In this document: piece by piece, positions 1 to 8,491 of the stretch
Numbering within the stretch: position 1 is the stretch's first letter
Layout of the letters: every line of letters starts with the position of its first letter
Source: Gemmobacter megaterium
GTDB taxonomy: Bacteria > Pseudomonadota > Alphaproteobacteria > Rhodobacterales > Rhodobacteraceae
Length of the DNA: 64,000 nucleotides
NCBI RefSeq assembly: GCF_900156815.1
Contig: NZ_FTOT01000002.1
Span: forward strand, 124,001-188,000
Reading direction: 5' to 3'
The notes under the pieces: model-generated
Told to the model about the DNA's origin: nothing
The model's database searches: none
Seen by the model: only the letters and a program-made list of their open reading frames with translations
Program-made: the position numbers and the translations under genes

Positions 1-375
1 GACCGTGCGCACGAAGCCGCGGAAGCTCGCCACCGAACCGGGCACGTCGCGCACACGCTCATAGCTGAAGGCGATGTCGTCCGCCGTCACCGGCGTGCCA
101 TCGGTCCAGTTGGCGGTGTCGCGGATCTTGAACTCCCAGGTCTGGGGGTCGATCAGGGTCCAGCTTTCGGCCAGCCAAGGCACCAGGCCGCCGGTATCCT
201 TGGGGGTCAGCGCGGCCCAGAACATCTGTCCCGCGTTATGATCCCCGGCATGGTTGTTCAACTGTGGATCAAGCGACGAGATCGGATCCGTATAGCCAAA
301 GCGCAAGTCCTGCGCCGATGCGGCCGAGGCGATCAGCGCGGCGGCCAGCGCCGTCGAGATGGCAAGATGTTTCAT
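1..375 (-). CDS. Peptide-type ABC transporter solute-binding protein, N-terminal part (runs off window)
   Basis: About 125 residues of a family 5 (DppA/OppA-type) extracellular solute-binding protein are present; the rest lies beyond base 1. A Sec signal peptide is visible (MKHLAISTALAAALIASAASA, cleaved before QDLRFGY). The mature start has the family pattern of an initial beta strand followed by ISSLDPQ and then WTLIDPQTWEFKIRD, TPVTADDIAFSYERV, typical of domain I. Its ATG shares one base with the TGA of the upstream ATPase gene (TGATG at 373-377), so it is the last visible gene of a coupled operon of two ATPases and two permeases. The ligand cannot be told from this fragment; related proteins bind peptides, nickel chelates, opines or other small organic molecules. 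Confidence 0.9.
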   Translation of the reverse strand, partial: MKHLAISTALAAALIASAASAQDLRFGYTDPISSLDPQLNNHAGDHNAGQMFWAALTPKDTGGLVPWLAESWTLIDPQTWEFKIRDTANWTDGTPVTADDIAFSYERVRDVPGSVASFRGFVRTV

Positions 376-1388
376 CAAAGGCTCCCTTGTTGGCGTGTTG
401 ATTGGTCGTTGATGTCGTTCAGATGGCAGGCGCTGCGATGCCCTGCACCGATCTGCGCCAGTGCCGGGCGTTCGACGCGGCAGCGATCGAAGGCATGGGG
501 ACAGCGCGGATGAAAATGGCAGCCCTTGGGCGGGTCGATGGGGCTGGGGATCTCGCCCTTGATCGTCACCCAGGTCTTGCGGCGCTGGTTCAGGTCGGGC
601 AACTCGCCCAGCAGGGCGCGGGTATAGGGATGATTGGCCGCGCCAGAGAATTGCAGCGCCGGAATATCCTCGACGATGCGGCCCAGATACATGATGACCA
701 CGCGGTCGCAGATGTGCTGCACCGCCCGCAGATCATGGCTGATGAACAGATAGGTCAGATTAAGTTCATCGCGCAGATCCATGAAAAGGTTCAGAATCTG
801 CGCCTGGATCGACACATCCAGCGCCGCGATGGATTCGTCGCAGACCAGAAAACGCGGGGCCAGCGCCAGCGCGCGGGCAATGTTGATACGCTGACGCTGC
901 CCGCCGGAAAACTGATGCGGAAAGCGTGACCGCACCGCCGGATCCAGCCCCACCCGCGCCAGTTGCGCGCTGACATAGCTGTCAAATCCGGCCTTGTCGG
1001 TCATGCCATGGACCAGCGGCGCCTCGCCCACCGCCTGATCCACACGCAGGCGCGGGTTCAGACTGGCCTGCGGATCCTGAAAGATCATCTGCACATCGCG
1101 GTGCACCGCCTTGTCGCGCGCCGCATCGCGGCCATAGACGCGCACCGTGCCGTCACTGGGTGTCATCAGCCCCGCCGCGATCCGGCCCAGCGTCGACTTG
1201 CCCGACCCGGATTCGCCCACCAGCCCGACAACCTCGCCGGGCGCGATGGTCAGATCGACCCCGTCCAGCGCATGGACCACCGGCTTTTGCGGTATCAGAC
1301 CCAGCCGCACCGCGACCGAGCGTTTTTGTTCGCCAAAGCGTTTCGACACCCCGCGCAGGTCGAGAACGGGTTGATCGGCAGCACTCAT
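375..1388 (-). CDS. Peptide-type ABC transporter ATP-binding protein (DppF/OppF class)
   Basis: A 337-residue cytoplasmic ATPase that would power the importer encoded here. Walker A GESGSGKST lies at about residues 58-66, the signature SGGQR at 161-165, Walker B LVCDES at about 181-186 and the switch histidine in FISHD near 218. The C-terminal oligopeptide/dipeptide extension carries the conserved GCHFHPRCP stretch. The start at 1388 is chosen because its ATG overlaps the TGA of the preceding ATPase (ATGA at 1385-1388); an in-frame upstream extension exists but has no family similarity. One oddity is DES(I)AALD after Walker B where most relatives have DEPxSALD. Family membership is certain; the substrate is unknown. 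Confidence 0.93.
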   Translation of the reverse strand: MSAADQPVLDLRGVSKRFGEQKRSVAVRLGLIPQKPVVHALDGVDLTIAPGEVVGLVGESGSGKSTLGRIAAGLMTPSDGTVRVYGRDAARDKAVHRDVQMIFQDPQASLNPRLRVDQAVGEAPLVHGMTDKAGFDSYVSAQLARVGLDPAVRSRFPHQFSGGQRQRINIARALALAPRFLVCDESIAALDVSIQAQILNLFMDLRDELNLTYLFISHDLRAVQHICDRVVIMYLGRIVEDIPALQFSGAANHPYTRALLGELPDLNQRRKTWVTIKGEIPSPIDPPKGCHFHPRCPHAFDRCRVERPALAQIGAGHRSACHLNDINDQSTRQQGSL

Positions 1389-2380
1389 GGCAAGGTCTCC
1401 TCGATGGCCGAGGCCGGGCCGGACAGCGGATGGAAACAGCGCACCCGCTGCGGCATGGCGGGGCCCAGCGTGGGCTGGCGCTGGCAATCGGCCGTTGCAT
1501 GGGCACAGCGCGGGGCAAAGGCGCAGCCGGGCGGCGGGGCATACATGTTCGGCGCCGTTCCGGGGATCTGCTGCAACCGCGCGCCATGCGGCGCCTGCCC
1601 CGGTAAGCTGGCGATCAGCCCGGCGGTATAGGGATGGCGCGGCGCATCCAGCACCGGATCGACCGGCCCGATCTCGACAATCCGGCCCGCATACATCACC
1701 GCGATTTCATCCGCGATGCCCGCCACCACCGACAGGTCATGCGTGATCCAGATCATCGCCATGCCGGTCTGGCGCACCAGTTCCTGCACCTCGACAAGGA
1801 TCTGCGCCTGGATCGACACATCCAGCGCGGTGGTCGGCTCGTCCGCAATGATCACGTCGGGACGGTTCAGCATGGCAATGGCAATCGCCACCCGCTGGCG
1901 CATTCCGCCCGACAACTGGTGCGGATAGGCATCCAGCCGACTTTCGGGGCTGGGAATGCCCGTCGCGGCCAGCGCATCACGGGCACGGGCGCGGGCGGTC
2001 GCGGTATCCACCCGCTCATGCGCCTGGATCGCCTCGATCATCTGGACACCGATGCGCAGCACCGGGTTCAGCGTCATCATCGGGTCCTGGAACACCATGG
2101 CGATGCGGTTGCCCTGCAACTGGCGCATCTGGCGGCGCGACAACCTGGCCAGATCCTGCCCCTTGTACAGGATCTGCCCGGCATGGATGCGCCCCGGCGG
2201 GTCGATCAACCCCATGATGGAAAACCCCGTCACCGACTTGCCGGACCCCGATTCCCCGACCAGCCCCAGCGTCTTGCCTGCGGACAGGGTAAAGGACACA
2301 TCCTCGACCGCCCGCAACTCGCGCCCGCCCTGACGGAACCGGGTGCACAGGTTGCGAACCTCCAGCAGCGGCGCGCTCAT
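1385..2380 (-). CDS. Peptide-type ABC transporter ATP-binding protein (DppD/OppD class)
   Basis: A 331-residue ATPase, the partner of the DppF-like subunit encoded next. Walker A GESGSGKSV is at about residues 42-50, the signature LSGGMRQRV at 156-164 and Walker B IIADEP at 177-182. The C-terminal GCAFAPRCAHA motif is typical of the oligopeptide/dipeptide subgroup, which in relatives such as DppD carries an iron-sulfur site. The start at 2380 gives an ATGA overlap with the permease upstream and puts the protein at family length; the longer in-frame reading would add about 130 unrelated residues. It is part of a strictly coupled permease-permease-ATPase-ATPase-binding-protein series. Confidence 0.93.
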   Translation of the reverse strand: MSAPLLEVRNLCTRFRQGGRELRAVEDVSFTLSAGKTLGLVGESGSGKSVTGFSIMGLIDPPGRIHAGQILYKGQDLARLSRRQMRQLQGNRIAMVFQDPMMTLNPVLRIGVQMIEAIQAHERVDTATARARARDALAATGIPSPESRLDAYPHQLSGGMRQRVAIAIAMLNRPDVIIADEPTTALDVSIQAQILVEVQELVRQTGMAMIWITHDLSVVAGIADEIAVMYAGRIVEIGPVDPVLDAPRHPYTAGLIASLPGQAPHGARLQQIPGTAPNMYAPPPGCAFAPRCAHATADCQRQPTLGPAMPQRVRCFHPLSGPASAIEETLP

Positions 2381-3279
2381 GTCAGGGCCCTCGGGTCGAA
2401 CACCTCGCGCAGACGGTCGGCGATCAGGTTGATGGAAACGATGGCGAACAGCAGCGTCAGGCCGGGAAAGAAGCTGATCCAGTAATCGCCCGACAGCATG
2501 TACTGGAACCCGTTCGACACCAGCAGGCCCAGCGAGGGCTGCGTCACCGGAACGCCCAGCCCCAGAAAGCTCAGCGTCGCCTCCAGCGTGATCGCGCGGG
2601 CAATCTGAAGCGTGCCGATCACGATCAGCGGCGGCAGGCAGTTGGGCAGGATATGGCGGATCAGGATGCGCCCCGCGCCCAACCCCAGCCCGCGCGCCGC
2701 CTCGACATAATCGCGCTGGCTCTCGACCAGCGCCTGGCCACGGGCGGAACGGGCGTAATAGGCCCATTCCATCAGCACCAGCACCAGCACCACATTGCCG
2801 ACACCCCGGCCAAAGGCGGCCAGCATCAGCAGCGCGACCAGGATCGAGGGCAGCGCCATGACCAGATCCACGATCCGCATCAGCAGCGCATCGACCGACC
2901 CGCCCGCATAGGCCGCAATCAGGCCCAGCAGCGTGCCGACCGCCCCCGCGATCACGGCAGAACCGATGCCCACCGTCAGGCTGGTGCGCAGACCATACAG
3001 GATGGCCGAAAACAGATCGCGCCCCTGCCCGTCCGTCCCCAGCGCATAGATCATGTCACCGGCGAAATTGTCGGATCCCGGTGGCAGGCGCGCATCCATC
3101 ACGTCGATCTGCATCAGATCATAGGGATTCTGCGGCGCGATCCATGGCGCAAACACCGCCAGAACCACGAACCCCAGCGCCATCACCAGCCCCAGAACGG
3201 CCAACGGCGAGCGGAAATAGGCACGCAGCTTGTCGGCCAGCGGCGATTGCGGCGGGGCTTCGGTCGTCGTCAGCGTCAT
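2377..3279 (-). CDS. Peptide-type ABC transporter permease (DppC/OppC class)
   Basis: A 300-residue inner-membrane permease. It has the N-terminal OppC-type region with one helix (about residues 30-50) followed by a periplasmic segment, then five hydrophobic helices in the binding-protein-dependent permease domain. The ATPase-contact loop VEAARGLGLGAGRILIRHI matches the EAA consensus well, about two thirds along the protein. It is coupled by ATGA overlaps on both sides, to the DppB-like gene upstream and the DppD-like ATPase downstream. It would form the heterodimeric channel with the DppB-like partner. Confidence 0.93.
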   Translation of the reverse strand: MTLTTTEAPPQSPLADKLRAYFRSPLAVLGLVMALGFVVLAVFAPWIAPQNPYDLMQIDVMDARLPPGSDNFAGDMIYALGTDGQGRDLFSAILYGLRTSLTVGIGSAVIAGAVGTLLGLIAAYAGGSVDALLMRIVDLVMALPSILVALLMLAAFGRGVGNVVLVLVLMEWAYYARSARGQALVESQRDYVEAARGLGLGAGRILIRHILPNCLPPLIVIGTLQIARAITLEATLSFLGLGVPVTQPSLGLLVSNGFQYMLSGDYWISFFPGLTLLFAIVSINLIADRLREVFDPRALT

Positions 3280-4259
3280 TGCGGCGCCCCCCCGATACGG
3301 ACCCGCGGATCAAGCACGCGGTAAAGGATATCGACGATCAGGTTGATCGTGACGAACAGCATGACGATCACCAGCAGATAGGCGACCACCACAGGCCGAT
3401 CGAGCGCATTGATGCTGTCCAGGATCAGCTTGCCCGCACCGGGCCAGGCAAAGATGCTCTCGGTCACGACGGCAAAGGCGATGGTTGATCCCAGTTCCAG
3501 CCCCAGCACCGTGACCAGCGGGATCATGGTGTTGCGCAGGATATGCATCCGCACGATGCGCATGGGCGACAGGCCCTTGGCGCGGGCGAACTTGACGTAA
3601 TCCAGCGCCACCACCTCGCGCACGCCGGACCGGGTCAGGCGGATGACCATCGAGACCTTGAACAGCGACAGGTTGATCGCAGGCAACACAAGGTGGCGTA
3701 TCCCGTCCCATGTCAGGAATGACCATTCCGCGCCCAGAACCCGCACCGTCTCGCCCCGTCCGCTGGCAGGCAACAGGCCCATCTGCACGCTGAACACCAT
3801 GATCAGCAGCAGGCCGACCCAGAAGGTGGGCAGCGAAAATCCCAGAATGGACCCGGTGGTGATCAACCGCGCCAGCGGGTTGTTCGGCTTCAACCCGGCG
3901 AACAGGCCCAGCGGAACGCCGATCACCACGGCAATGGTCAACGCGGCAAAGGCCAGTTCCAGCGTGGCGGGCAAGCGTTGCAGGATCAGCGTCACCGCAG
4001 GGGTGTTATAGACGAAGCTGCGCCCCATCTCGCCTTGCAACGCACTGACGAGAAAGCGGAAATACTGCACCCATATCGGCTGGTCCAGGCCAAGGTCGCG
4101 GATCAGCCGTTCGCGGTCTTCCAGCGTGCTTTCCTGCGACAGCAGCACATCGACCGGGCTGCCGACGAAATGCATGCCGACAAAGACGATGACCGACATG
4201 GCCAGCACGACCAGCACCGCCTGAAGGATCCGGCGCAGAAGCCAGACGCCCATGGTCAT
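3276..4259 (-). CDS. Peptide-type ABC transporter permease (DppB/OppB class)
   Basis: A 327-residue integral membrane protein with an N-terminal helix, the conserved periplasmic start GLDQPIWVQYFRFL and a permease domain containing FARAKGLSPMRIVRMHILRN, a somewhat degenerate EAA loop typical of DppB proteins. The start MTMGVWLLRR at 4259 is preferred over an in-frame start 36 bases upstream because it overlaps the TGA of the flavoprotein gene as ATGA. The stop likewise overlaps the next permease gene. The channel pairs with the DppC-like protein; the direct coupling to an oxidoreductase gene suggests that the imported compound is a substrate for that enzyme (inference). Confidence 0.93.
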   Translation of the reverse strand: MTMGVWLLRRILQAVLVVLAMSVIVFVGMHFVGSPVDVLLSQESTLEDRERLIRDLGLDQPIWVQYFRFLVSALQGEMGRSFVYNTPAVTLILQRLPATLELAFAALTIAVVIGVPLGLFAGLKPNNPLARLITTGSILGFSLPTFWVGLLLIMVFSVQMGLLPASGRGETVRVLGAEWSFLTWDGIRHLVLPAINLSLFKVSMVIRLTRSGVREVVALDYVKFARAKGLSPMRIVRMHILRNTMIPLVTVLGLELGSTIAFAVVTESIFAWPGAGKLILDSINALDRPVVVAYLLVIVMLFVTINLIVDILYRVLDPRVRIGGAPQ

Positions 4260-5701
4260 GCCGTCACCTCCTGCGGATGAGGGGCCGGGGTCCATTCGTC
4301 ACCGAACACTTCGGGGATGCTGTGCTCCATCATCCGGCGATAGTGATGGTCGATGTCCTCGCGCCAGAGCGATCCGGCAATGCCACGGGCCAGCCGCCGC
4401 GCGCCTTCGGAGATGGCGGGAATATCGCCCGAGATGTTGCCTTGCGACATGACCGCCGGATAGCAGAAGCAATGCACCTGCCCGATCCCGGCCGCCTCGG
4501 CCCCCGGACGCGGCTGGAATTCGAACGCGGGGCCCAGATCGGGCAATCCCAACAGCCCCGCCGGATCCGCCTCTGGCACAGGCTGGATCCGGTCGCGCCA
4601 CAGCCGGGCATCGCGGGCGATGCGGGCCAGAAACGGGCGTGCGGCCCAGTCCACCTTGAACCCGGTGGCAAAGACCACGAAATCCACCCGATAGGGGCCT
4701 TTGGTCGTGTCCAGCACCACCTCTGCCCCCTCCATCCGGGCGCCGGTCACGGCGCAGCCGAGGTGGAAATGTGCCGTCTCGTGACGCGAGACCCGCAACA
4801 CGCTCAGGCGCGGCGGCGGCACCTGCGCCTCGGCCAGCGAGGTCTGGATGCGCCATTTCCAGTCATCGGCCAGATCGCGCATTCCGTAGACAGAGCCGGG
4901 ATTGCCCATCGCCATGCCACGGTTGACGCGCGGAATATCCGCACGGCGGATCAACAGATCAACCCGCGCCGCCCCTGCCTCCAGCGCCGTGCCCGCGCTG
5001 TCCATGGCCGAGGCCCCGGCGCCGATCACCGCCACGCGCTTGCCGTGCAGCGCCGCATAATCGTTGCGGTCCGACGAATGCGCCCAGACCTCGCGCGGCA
5101 ACGCCGCCACCAGGGGCGGCAGCGATGGCCCGCCCAGACCGTCGCGCCCGGTCGCCACCACCACACGGCGCGCGCGGCGCAGCAGGCGGCCTTCGGGGCC
5201 GATCATCTCCAACTCGACATGATCGGCCATCGGGCGGATGTCGGTCACGCGGTGATCGTTGCGCAGATCCAGCCCCAGAACCTCGCGGTACCAGCGCAGA
5301 TAGTCCATCCATTGCAGGCGCGGGATCTTGTCCAGCCGCTCCCATTCGGCGGCGCCGAACTGCGCCTCGAACCAGGCGCGGAAGGTCAGCGACGGAATGC
5401 CCAGCGCCGGCCCGGTGAGGGTTTTGGGCGACCGCAGCGTTTCCATCCGTGCCGTCGTGGCCCATGGCCCCTCGTATCCCTTGGGGCGTTCGTCAAAGGC
5501 GGTCACGCGCAGCCCCATATGGCCCAGCACCGCCGTCACGGTCAGCCCGGCCATGCCCCCGCCGATCACGGCCACATCCAGCAGGGTTTCGCCCTCGTGG
5601 ACCACATCGGGCACCCATCGGGCGGCAGGCAGCGTCAGGCAGGCCAGATCGCGCGCAACGCAGGCGTTCAACTCGGCCAGCGAGTTGGGGGTGGCGGTCA
5701 T
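4256..5701 (-). CDS. FAD/NAD(P)-dependent monooxygenase-like flavoprotein
   Basis: A 481-residue soluble flavoprotein. A first Rossmann fingerprint, VAVIGGGMAG (residues 43-52), should bind FAD. A second, VAVIGAGASAMD (223-234), should bind NADPH. A late ATGFKVDW element matches the ATG motif of flavin-containing and N-hydroxylating monooxygenases. Such enzymes oxygenate N or S atoms or carry out Baeyer-Villiger reactions. The typical FxGxxxHxxxY FMO fingerprint is not obvious, so it may be a divergent group. The gene is joined by ATGA overlaps to a LysR gene upstream and to the DppB-like permease downstream, which ties it to imported substrates. The substrate cannot be inferred. Confidence 0.8.
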   Translation of the reverse strand: MTATPNSLAELNACVARDLACLTLPAARWVPDVVHEGETLLDVAVIGGGMAGLTVTAVLGHMGLRVTAFDERPKGYEGPWATTARMETLRSPKTLTGPALGIPSLTFRAWFEAQFGAAEWERLDKIPRLQWMDYLRWYREVLGLDLRNDHRVTDIRPMADHVELEMIGPEGRLLRRARRVVVATGRDGLGGPSLPPLVAALPREVWAHSSDRNDYAALHGKRVAVIGAGASAMDSAGTALEAGAARVDLLIRRADIPRVNRGMAMGNPGSVYGMRDLADDWKWRIQTSLAEAQVPPPRLSVLRVSRHETAHFHLGCAVTGARMEGAEVVLDTTKGPYRVDFVVFATGFKVDWAARPFLARIARDARLWRDRIQPVPEADPAGLLGLPDLGPAFEFQPRPGAEAAGIGQVHCFCYPAVMSQGNISGDIPAISEGARRLARGIAGSLWREDIDHHYRRMMEHSIPEVFGDEWTPAPHPQEVTA

Positions 5702-6660
5702 GGGGTTTCCTCCAAAAGGGCCATGCGGGCAACGATCTCGTGATGCGCTTCGGGCGGGCTGGTGACAAAACCGGGCACGCGGGCCTCGGCCTCGGCCTGC
5801 AAGGCGGCGATCAGGGCGGCGCTGCGGTCGCAGGGCTGGCCGGGGTTGGGCGTGACGACGCCGACATGATAGGGAATCGAGGTCTCCAGCGGCAAAAGCC
5901 GCACATCGGGCACCGGCGTTCCCGCAGAGGACAGCGGTTCGATCACGCTGATCCCGCAGCCCGCCCGCACAAAGGCCAGCACGTTCATGGTCGAATTGGT
6001 CTGGATGCTGGCGCGGGCCACCCCCGCCTGCGCCAGCGCGCGGCGGATGCGGCTGGGCAGGCCACGGGGGTTGCCAAGACCAACCATCGTCCGCTGGCGC
6101 AACGCCGCCAGCGCGACCGGCCCGGTCTGTTGCGCCAGGGGATCATCCTCGCGCACCGCCAGCACACAGGGCGCCGCGCCCATCCACCGGATCGTCAGAT
6201 CGCGATGTTCCAGCGGCAGGCTGCTGGCGCCGATATCGGCATTGCCTTCGCAGACCTCGCTGCGCACCCGTTCGGGGCTGGTCGTTTCAATGACCATTTC
6301 GCCGCGGGTTTCGGGATCCAGCCGCTGGCAGGCATGGGGCAGCAGGCCAAAGGCCAGCGACGACACCGCCGCCACGCGCAGCGGCTTTTGCGGGCTTTCC
6401 CCCAACGAGCGGGCGCGCACCATCACATCGGCCACAGAGGACAGCGCGCGTTCCACATCATCGCGCAGCAACATGCCCACGCGGGTCAGCACCAGCCGCT
6501 GGCCCACCCGTTCGAACAGCGGCTGATCCAGTTCGCGTTCCAGATCCTGGATCATCCGGCTGACCGAAGGCTGCGAGGTATTCAGATGCCGCGCCGCCGC
6601 CGTGACGCTGCCCAGCGTGGCGACCACCAGATACGCCTCCAGCGCCTTCAGATTCCGCAT
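5698..6660 (-). CDS. LysR-family transcriptional regulator
   Basis: A 320-residue regulator with a winged helix-turn-helix over residues 1-60 (AYLVVATLGSVTAAARHLNTSQPSVSRMIQ-type pattern) and a C-terminal periplasmic-binding-like effector domain from about 90 to 300. LysR genes usually stand divergent to their targets. This one is codirectional, 20 bases after the AhpD-like gene and overlapping the flavoprotein gene by ATGA, so it is probably transcribed inside the operon it controls. It likely senses the imported compound or a breakdown product; the ligand is unknown. Confidence 0.92.
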   Translation of the reverse strand: MRNLKALEAYLVVATLGSVTAAARHLNTSQPSVSRMIQDLERELDQPLFERVGQRLVLTRVGMLLRDDVERALSSVADVMVRARSLGESPQKPLRVAAVSSLAFGLLPHACQRLDPETRGEMVIETTSPERVRSEVCEGNADIGASSLPLEHRDLTIRWMGAAPCVLAVREDDPLAQQTGPVALAALRQRTMVGLGNPRGLPSRIRRALAQAGVARASIQTNSTMNVLAFVRAGCGISVIEPLSSAGTPVPDVRLLPLETSIPYHVGVVTPNPGQPCDRSAALIAALQAEAEARVPGFVTSPPEAHHEIVARMALLEETP

Positions 6661-6680
6661 GATGCGCCCCCGCCTGCCAT

Positions 6681-7262
6681 TCAGTCCTCGGCCCGGACGG
6701 GATCGCCCAGCACATGCATCAGCCGGTTCGCCCAGCCGAACATCGCCGAGGCCAGCACCAGATCGGCAATTTCCAGATCATCCAGCCCCGCCGCCCGCAG
6801 CGCCGCGACCTCGTCTGCCCCCACCTCGGGCGGGGTCTGCGACAGCTTGACCGCGAAATCGAACATCGCCTGATCGCGGGCACCCAGCCGCGCCGCAGGA
6901 CCGGCGCGAAAGATCTCGTCGGTCACACCGGGATCCTTGCTCAACTGCGCGTGACGCTGGGCATGGACCGCCGCGCAGTAGATGCAGCGGTTGACGATAG
7001 AGGCGCCGATGGCGCCGATCTCGCGCCCGGCGCGGTCCAGCCCGTCGCGGCCATACATCACCGCGTTGAACAGCGGCGAGCGGGCATCCAGGCTTTCGGC
7101 ATCATGCGCCAGCACCAGCACATAATCGGAAACCTTGGTGTTCGACGGCGTGACCTTCAGCGCCTGCAACTGTTCGGGCGTTGCCTCGTCCAGCCGGACG
7201 GGCGTCACGCGCGGTTGCCAGCCGGGAACGACGCGGGTGAATTTGTGGATGATGCGGCTCAT
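6681..7262 (-). CDS. AhpD-like alkylhydroperoxidase/peroxidase-related protein
   Basis: A 193-residue protein of the carboxymuconolactone decarboxylase superfamily. It carries the AhpD redox signature RCIYCAAVH, with Cys93, Cys96 and His100, expected to reduce peroxides or sulfenates. The start at 7262 is chosen because its ATG overlaps the TGA of the preceding CMD gene (ATGA); a longer in-frame reading adds unrelated sequence. From memory, TIGRFAM models describe paired Avi_7169-type (peroxidase-related) and Avi_7170-type (CMD) proteins beside peptide-type ABC importers and flavin oxygenases; this pair fits that picture. It may deal with peroxides or reactive intermediates made by the flavoprotein. 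Confidence 0.85.
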   Translation of the reverse strand: MSRIIHKFTRVVPGWQPRVTPVRLDEATPEQLQALKVTPSNTKVSDYVLVLAHDAESLDARSPLFNAVMYGRDGLDRAGREIGAIGASIVNRCIYCAAVHAQRHAQLSKDPGVTDEIFRAGPAARLGARDQAMFDFAVKLSQTPPEVGADEVAALRAAGLDDLEIADLVLASAMFGWANRLMHVLGDPVRAED

Positions 7263-7720
7263 GCCCCGGCCCCCTTGATCAGCGACAGCCCCCGCGCAAC
7301 GCGGCATTGATAGGCCAGAAAGGCCGCCATCTCGCACAGGCGCACCACATCGGCATCGGCAACGCCTGCGGCTTGCAGCGCCGCGATATCCGCGGCCAGA
7401 ATGTCGCGCGGGCGGGTGGCCACGCGATCGACAAAGCCAAGAACGGTCTGTTCCACCGCATCGCGCCCGCTGTTGGCCGGATCGCCCAAGGGCCGCAGGG
7501 CCGGGTCGTCCACCTGGGCCAGATAGCCCTCTGCCAGCCCGGTCGCTGCGTGCTGGCGGCAGATCCGCGCCGCCACCGCATGGCGCCACTCCACCGGCCA
7601 GGCACCGGGCTGTGCCGGGGCCAGCACCGACTGGCGGGCCTTGCGGCTCATCTCGGCAATGTCGCTGCGGGCGGTCGGCAACAGGCCGAATCCGTCGTCA
7701 TGAACTGGCTGTGCGGTCAT
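7259..7720 (-). CDS. CMD-domain protein, partner of the AhpD-like protein
   Basis: A 153-residue protein of the carboxymuconolactone decarboxylase-like fold. It lacks the CxxC motif of its neighbour; the cysteines present (ARICRQH and VVRLCEMAAF) are single, so it is unlikely to be a classical AhpD peroxidase. The start at 7720 is chosen because GGGGAGAGG lies just upstream at a good distance; two further in-frame ATG codons lie upstream without such a site. It is probably the first gene of the operon that continues through LysR, flavoprotein and ABC importer. It resembles the Avi_7170-type family as I remember it. The function is not established. Confidence 0.75.
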   Translation of the reverse strand: MTAQPVHDDGFGLLPTARSDIAEMSRKARQSVLAPAQPGAWPVEWRHAVAARICRQHAATGLAEGYLAQVDDPALRPLGDPANSGRDAVEQTVLGFVDRVATRPRDILAADIAALQAAGVADADVVRLCEMAAFLAYQCRVARGLSLIKGAGA

Positions 7721-7826
7721 CGCGCCTCTCCCCACAGAAAGCCGAATCTCGGCCGAATCATTCATCTTCTGCATCAAGTTGGATCTATCATTCATTTTAT
7801 GTCTACCTTTTCCTGCATCGGTGCCC

Positions 7827-7873
7827 AAAAAAGAAACAGGCGTCCGCCCCTGCGAGGCCGGGGCGAACGCCTG
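7827..7873 (-). terminator. Rho-independent terminator after the Lrp-type gene
   Basis: An inverted repeat pairs CAGGCGT-C-CGCCCC (7837-7850) with GGGGCG-A-ACGCCTG (7860-7873), 13 base pairs with one mismatch. On the minus strand it is followed by a U-rich run (the AAAAAAGAAA at 7827-7836 read in reverse). It lies 55 bases beyond the stop of the Lrp-type gene. Confidence 0.85.
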
Positions 7874-7927
7874 TGCCAAAACTCTGTGCCAATGACGAAT
7901 GTTTTACCCCGCGCCCTGCCCCCAAGG

Positions 7928-8389
7928 TCAGAGCGGCAGCGGGCGCGCGTCGAAAATCGATTCCATTGCGAAAAAGGATGTGACCGTCTCCAGCCCCTCC
8001 ATGCGGATCAGTCGCTGATAGACGCCATCATAGGCCGCCATGTCGCTGGCCATGATCTTGAGCAGATAGTCGTAATCCCCGCTGATGCGGTAGAATCCGA
8101 CCACCTCGGGGATGGTCTCGACATGCAGCCGGAACTGTCGCAGCCAATCGGTGGAATGGCGCCGCGTGCGCAGCATCACAAACACCGCCAGGGCCGCGCC
8201 CACCGCCTCGGGGGCGACACGGGCGGTATAGCCCTGGATCACCTCTGCCGTCTCCAGCGCCTTGAGCCGCCGCCACAATGCGTTTTGCGACAGCCCCACC
8301 TCCTCGGCCAGATCCCGTTGCGACCGGGACGAGTCTCGTTGCAGGGCGTGAAGAATGCGGCGGTCTATCTGATCTATTTTGTGGGTCAT
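7928..8389 (-). CDS. Lrp/AsnC-family transcriptional regulator
   Basis: A 153-residue regulator with an N-terminal helix-turn-helix (about residues 5-55, IDRRILHALQRDSSRSQRDLAEEVGLS region) and a C-terminal RAM ligand-binding domain (GDYDYLLKIMASDMAAY). The gene stands divergent from the cysteine desulfhydrase gene across about 100 bases. The same pairing, a DecR/YbaO- or CuyR-like Lrp protein beside a cysteine desulfhydrase, is known in proteobacteria, where the regulator activates cysteine detoxification. I therefore infer that it senses L-cysteine and controls the neighbour. A terminator follows at 7827-7873. Confidence 0.92.
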   Translation of the reverse strand: MTHKIDQIDRRILHALQRDSSRSQRDLAEEVGLSQNALWRRLKALETAEVIQGYTARVAPEAVGAALAVFVMLRTRRHSTDWLRQFRLHVETIPEVVGFYRISGDYDYLLKIMASDMAAYDGVYQRLIRMEGLETVTSFFAMESIFDARPLPL

Positions 8390-8491
8390 ATTTCGATCAA
8401 ACCTTGCATCATGGCTGCGCTCATGTGGTAAATTATGGGAAAATCGTTGAACGGGAAAGTGCTAGCGTTGATCCATGCCCGGAGACGCAAC

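Noticed and set aside
4277-5743. Long plus-strand open frame opposite the flavoprotein gene
   Set aside because: It is an antisense frame produced by high GC at third positions; its translation is His/Arg/Gln-rich without domains, while the minus strand has clear FAD and NADPH motifs.
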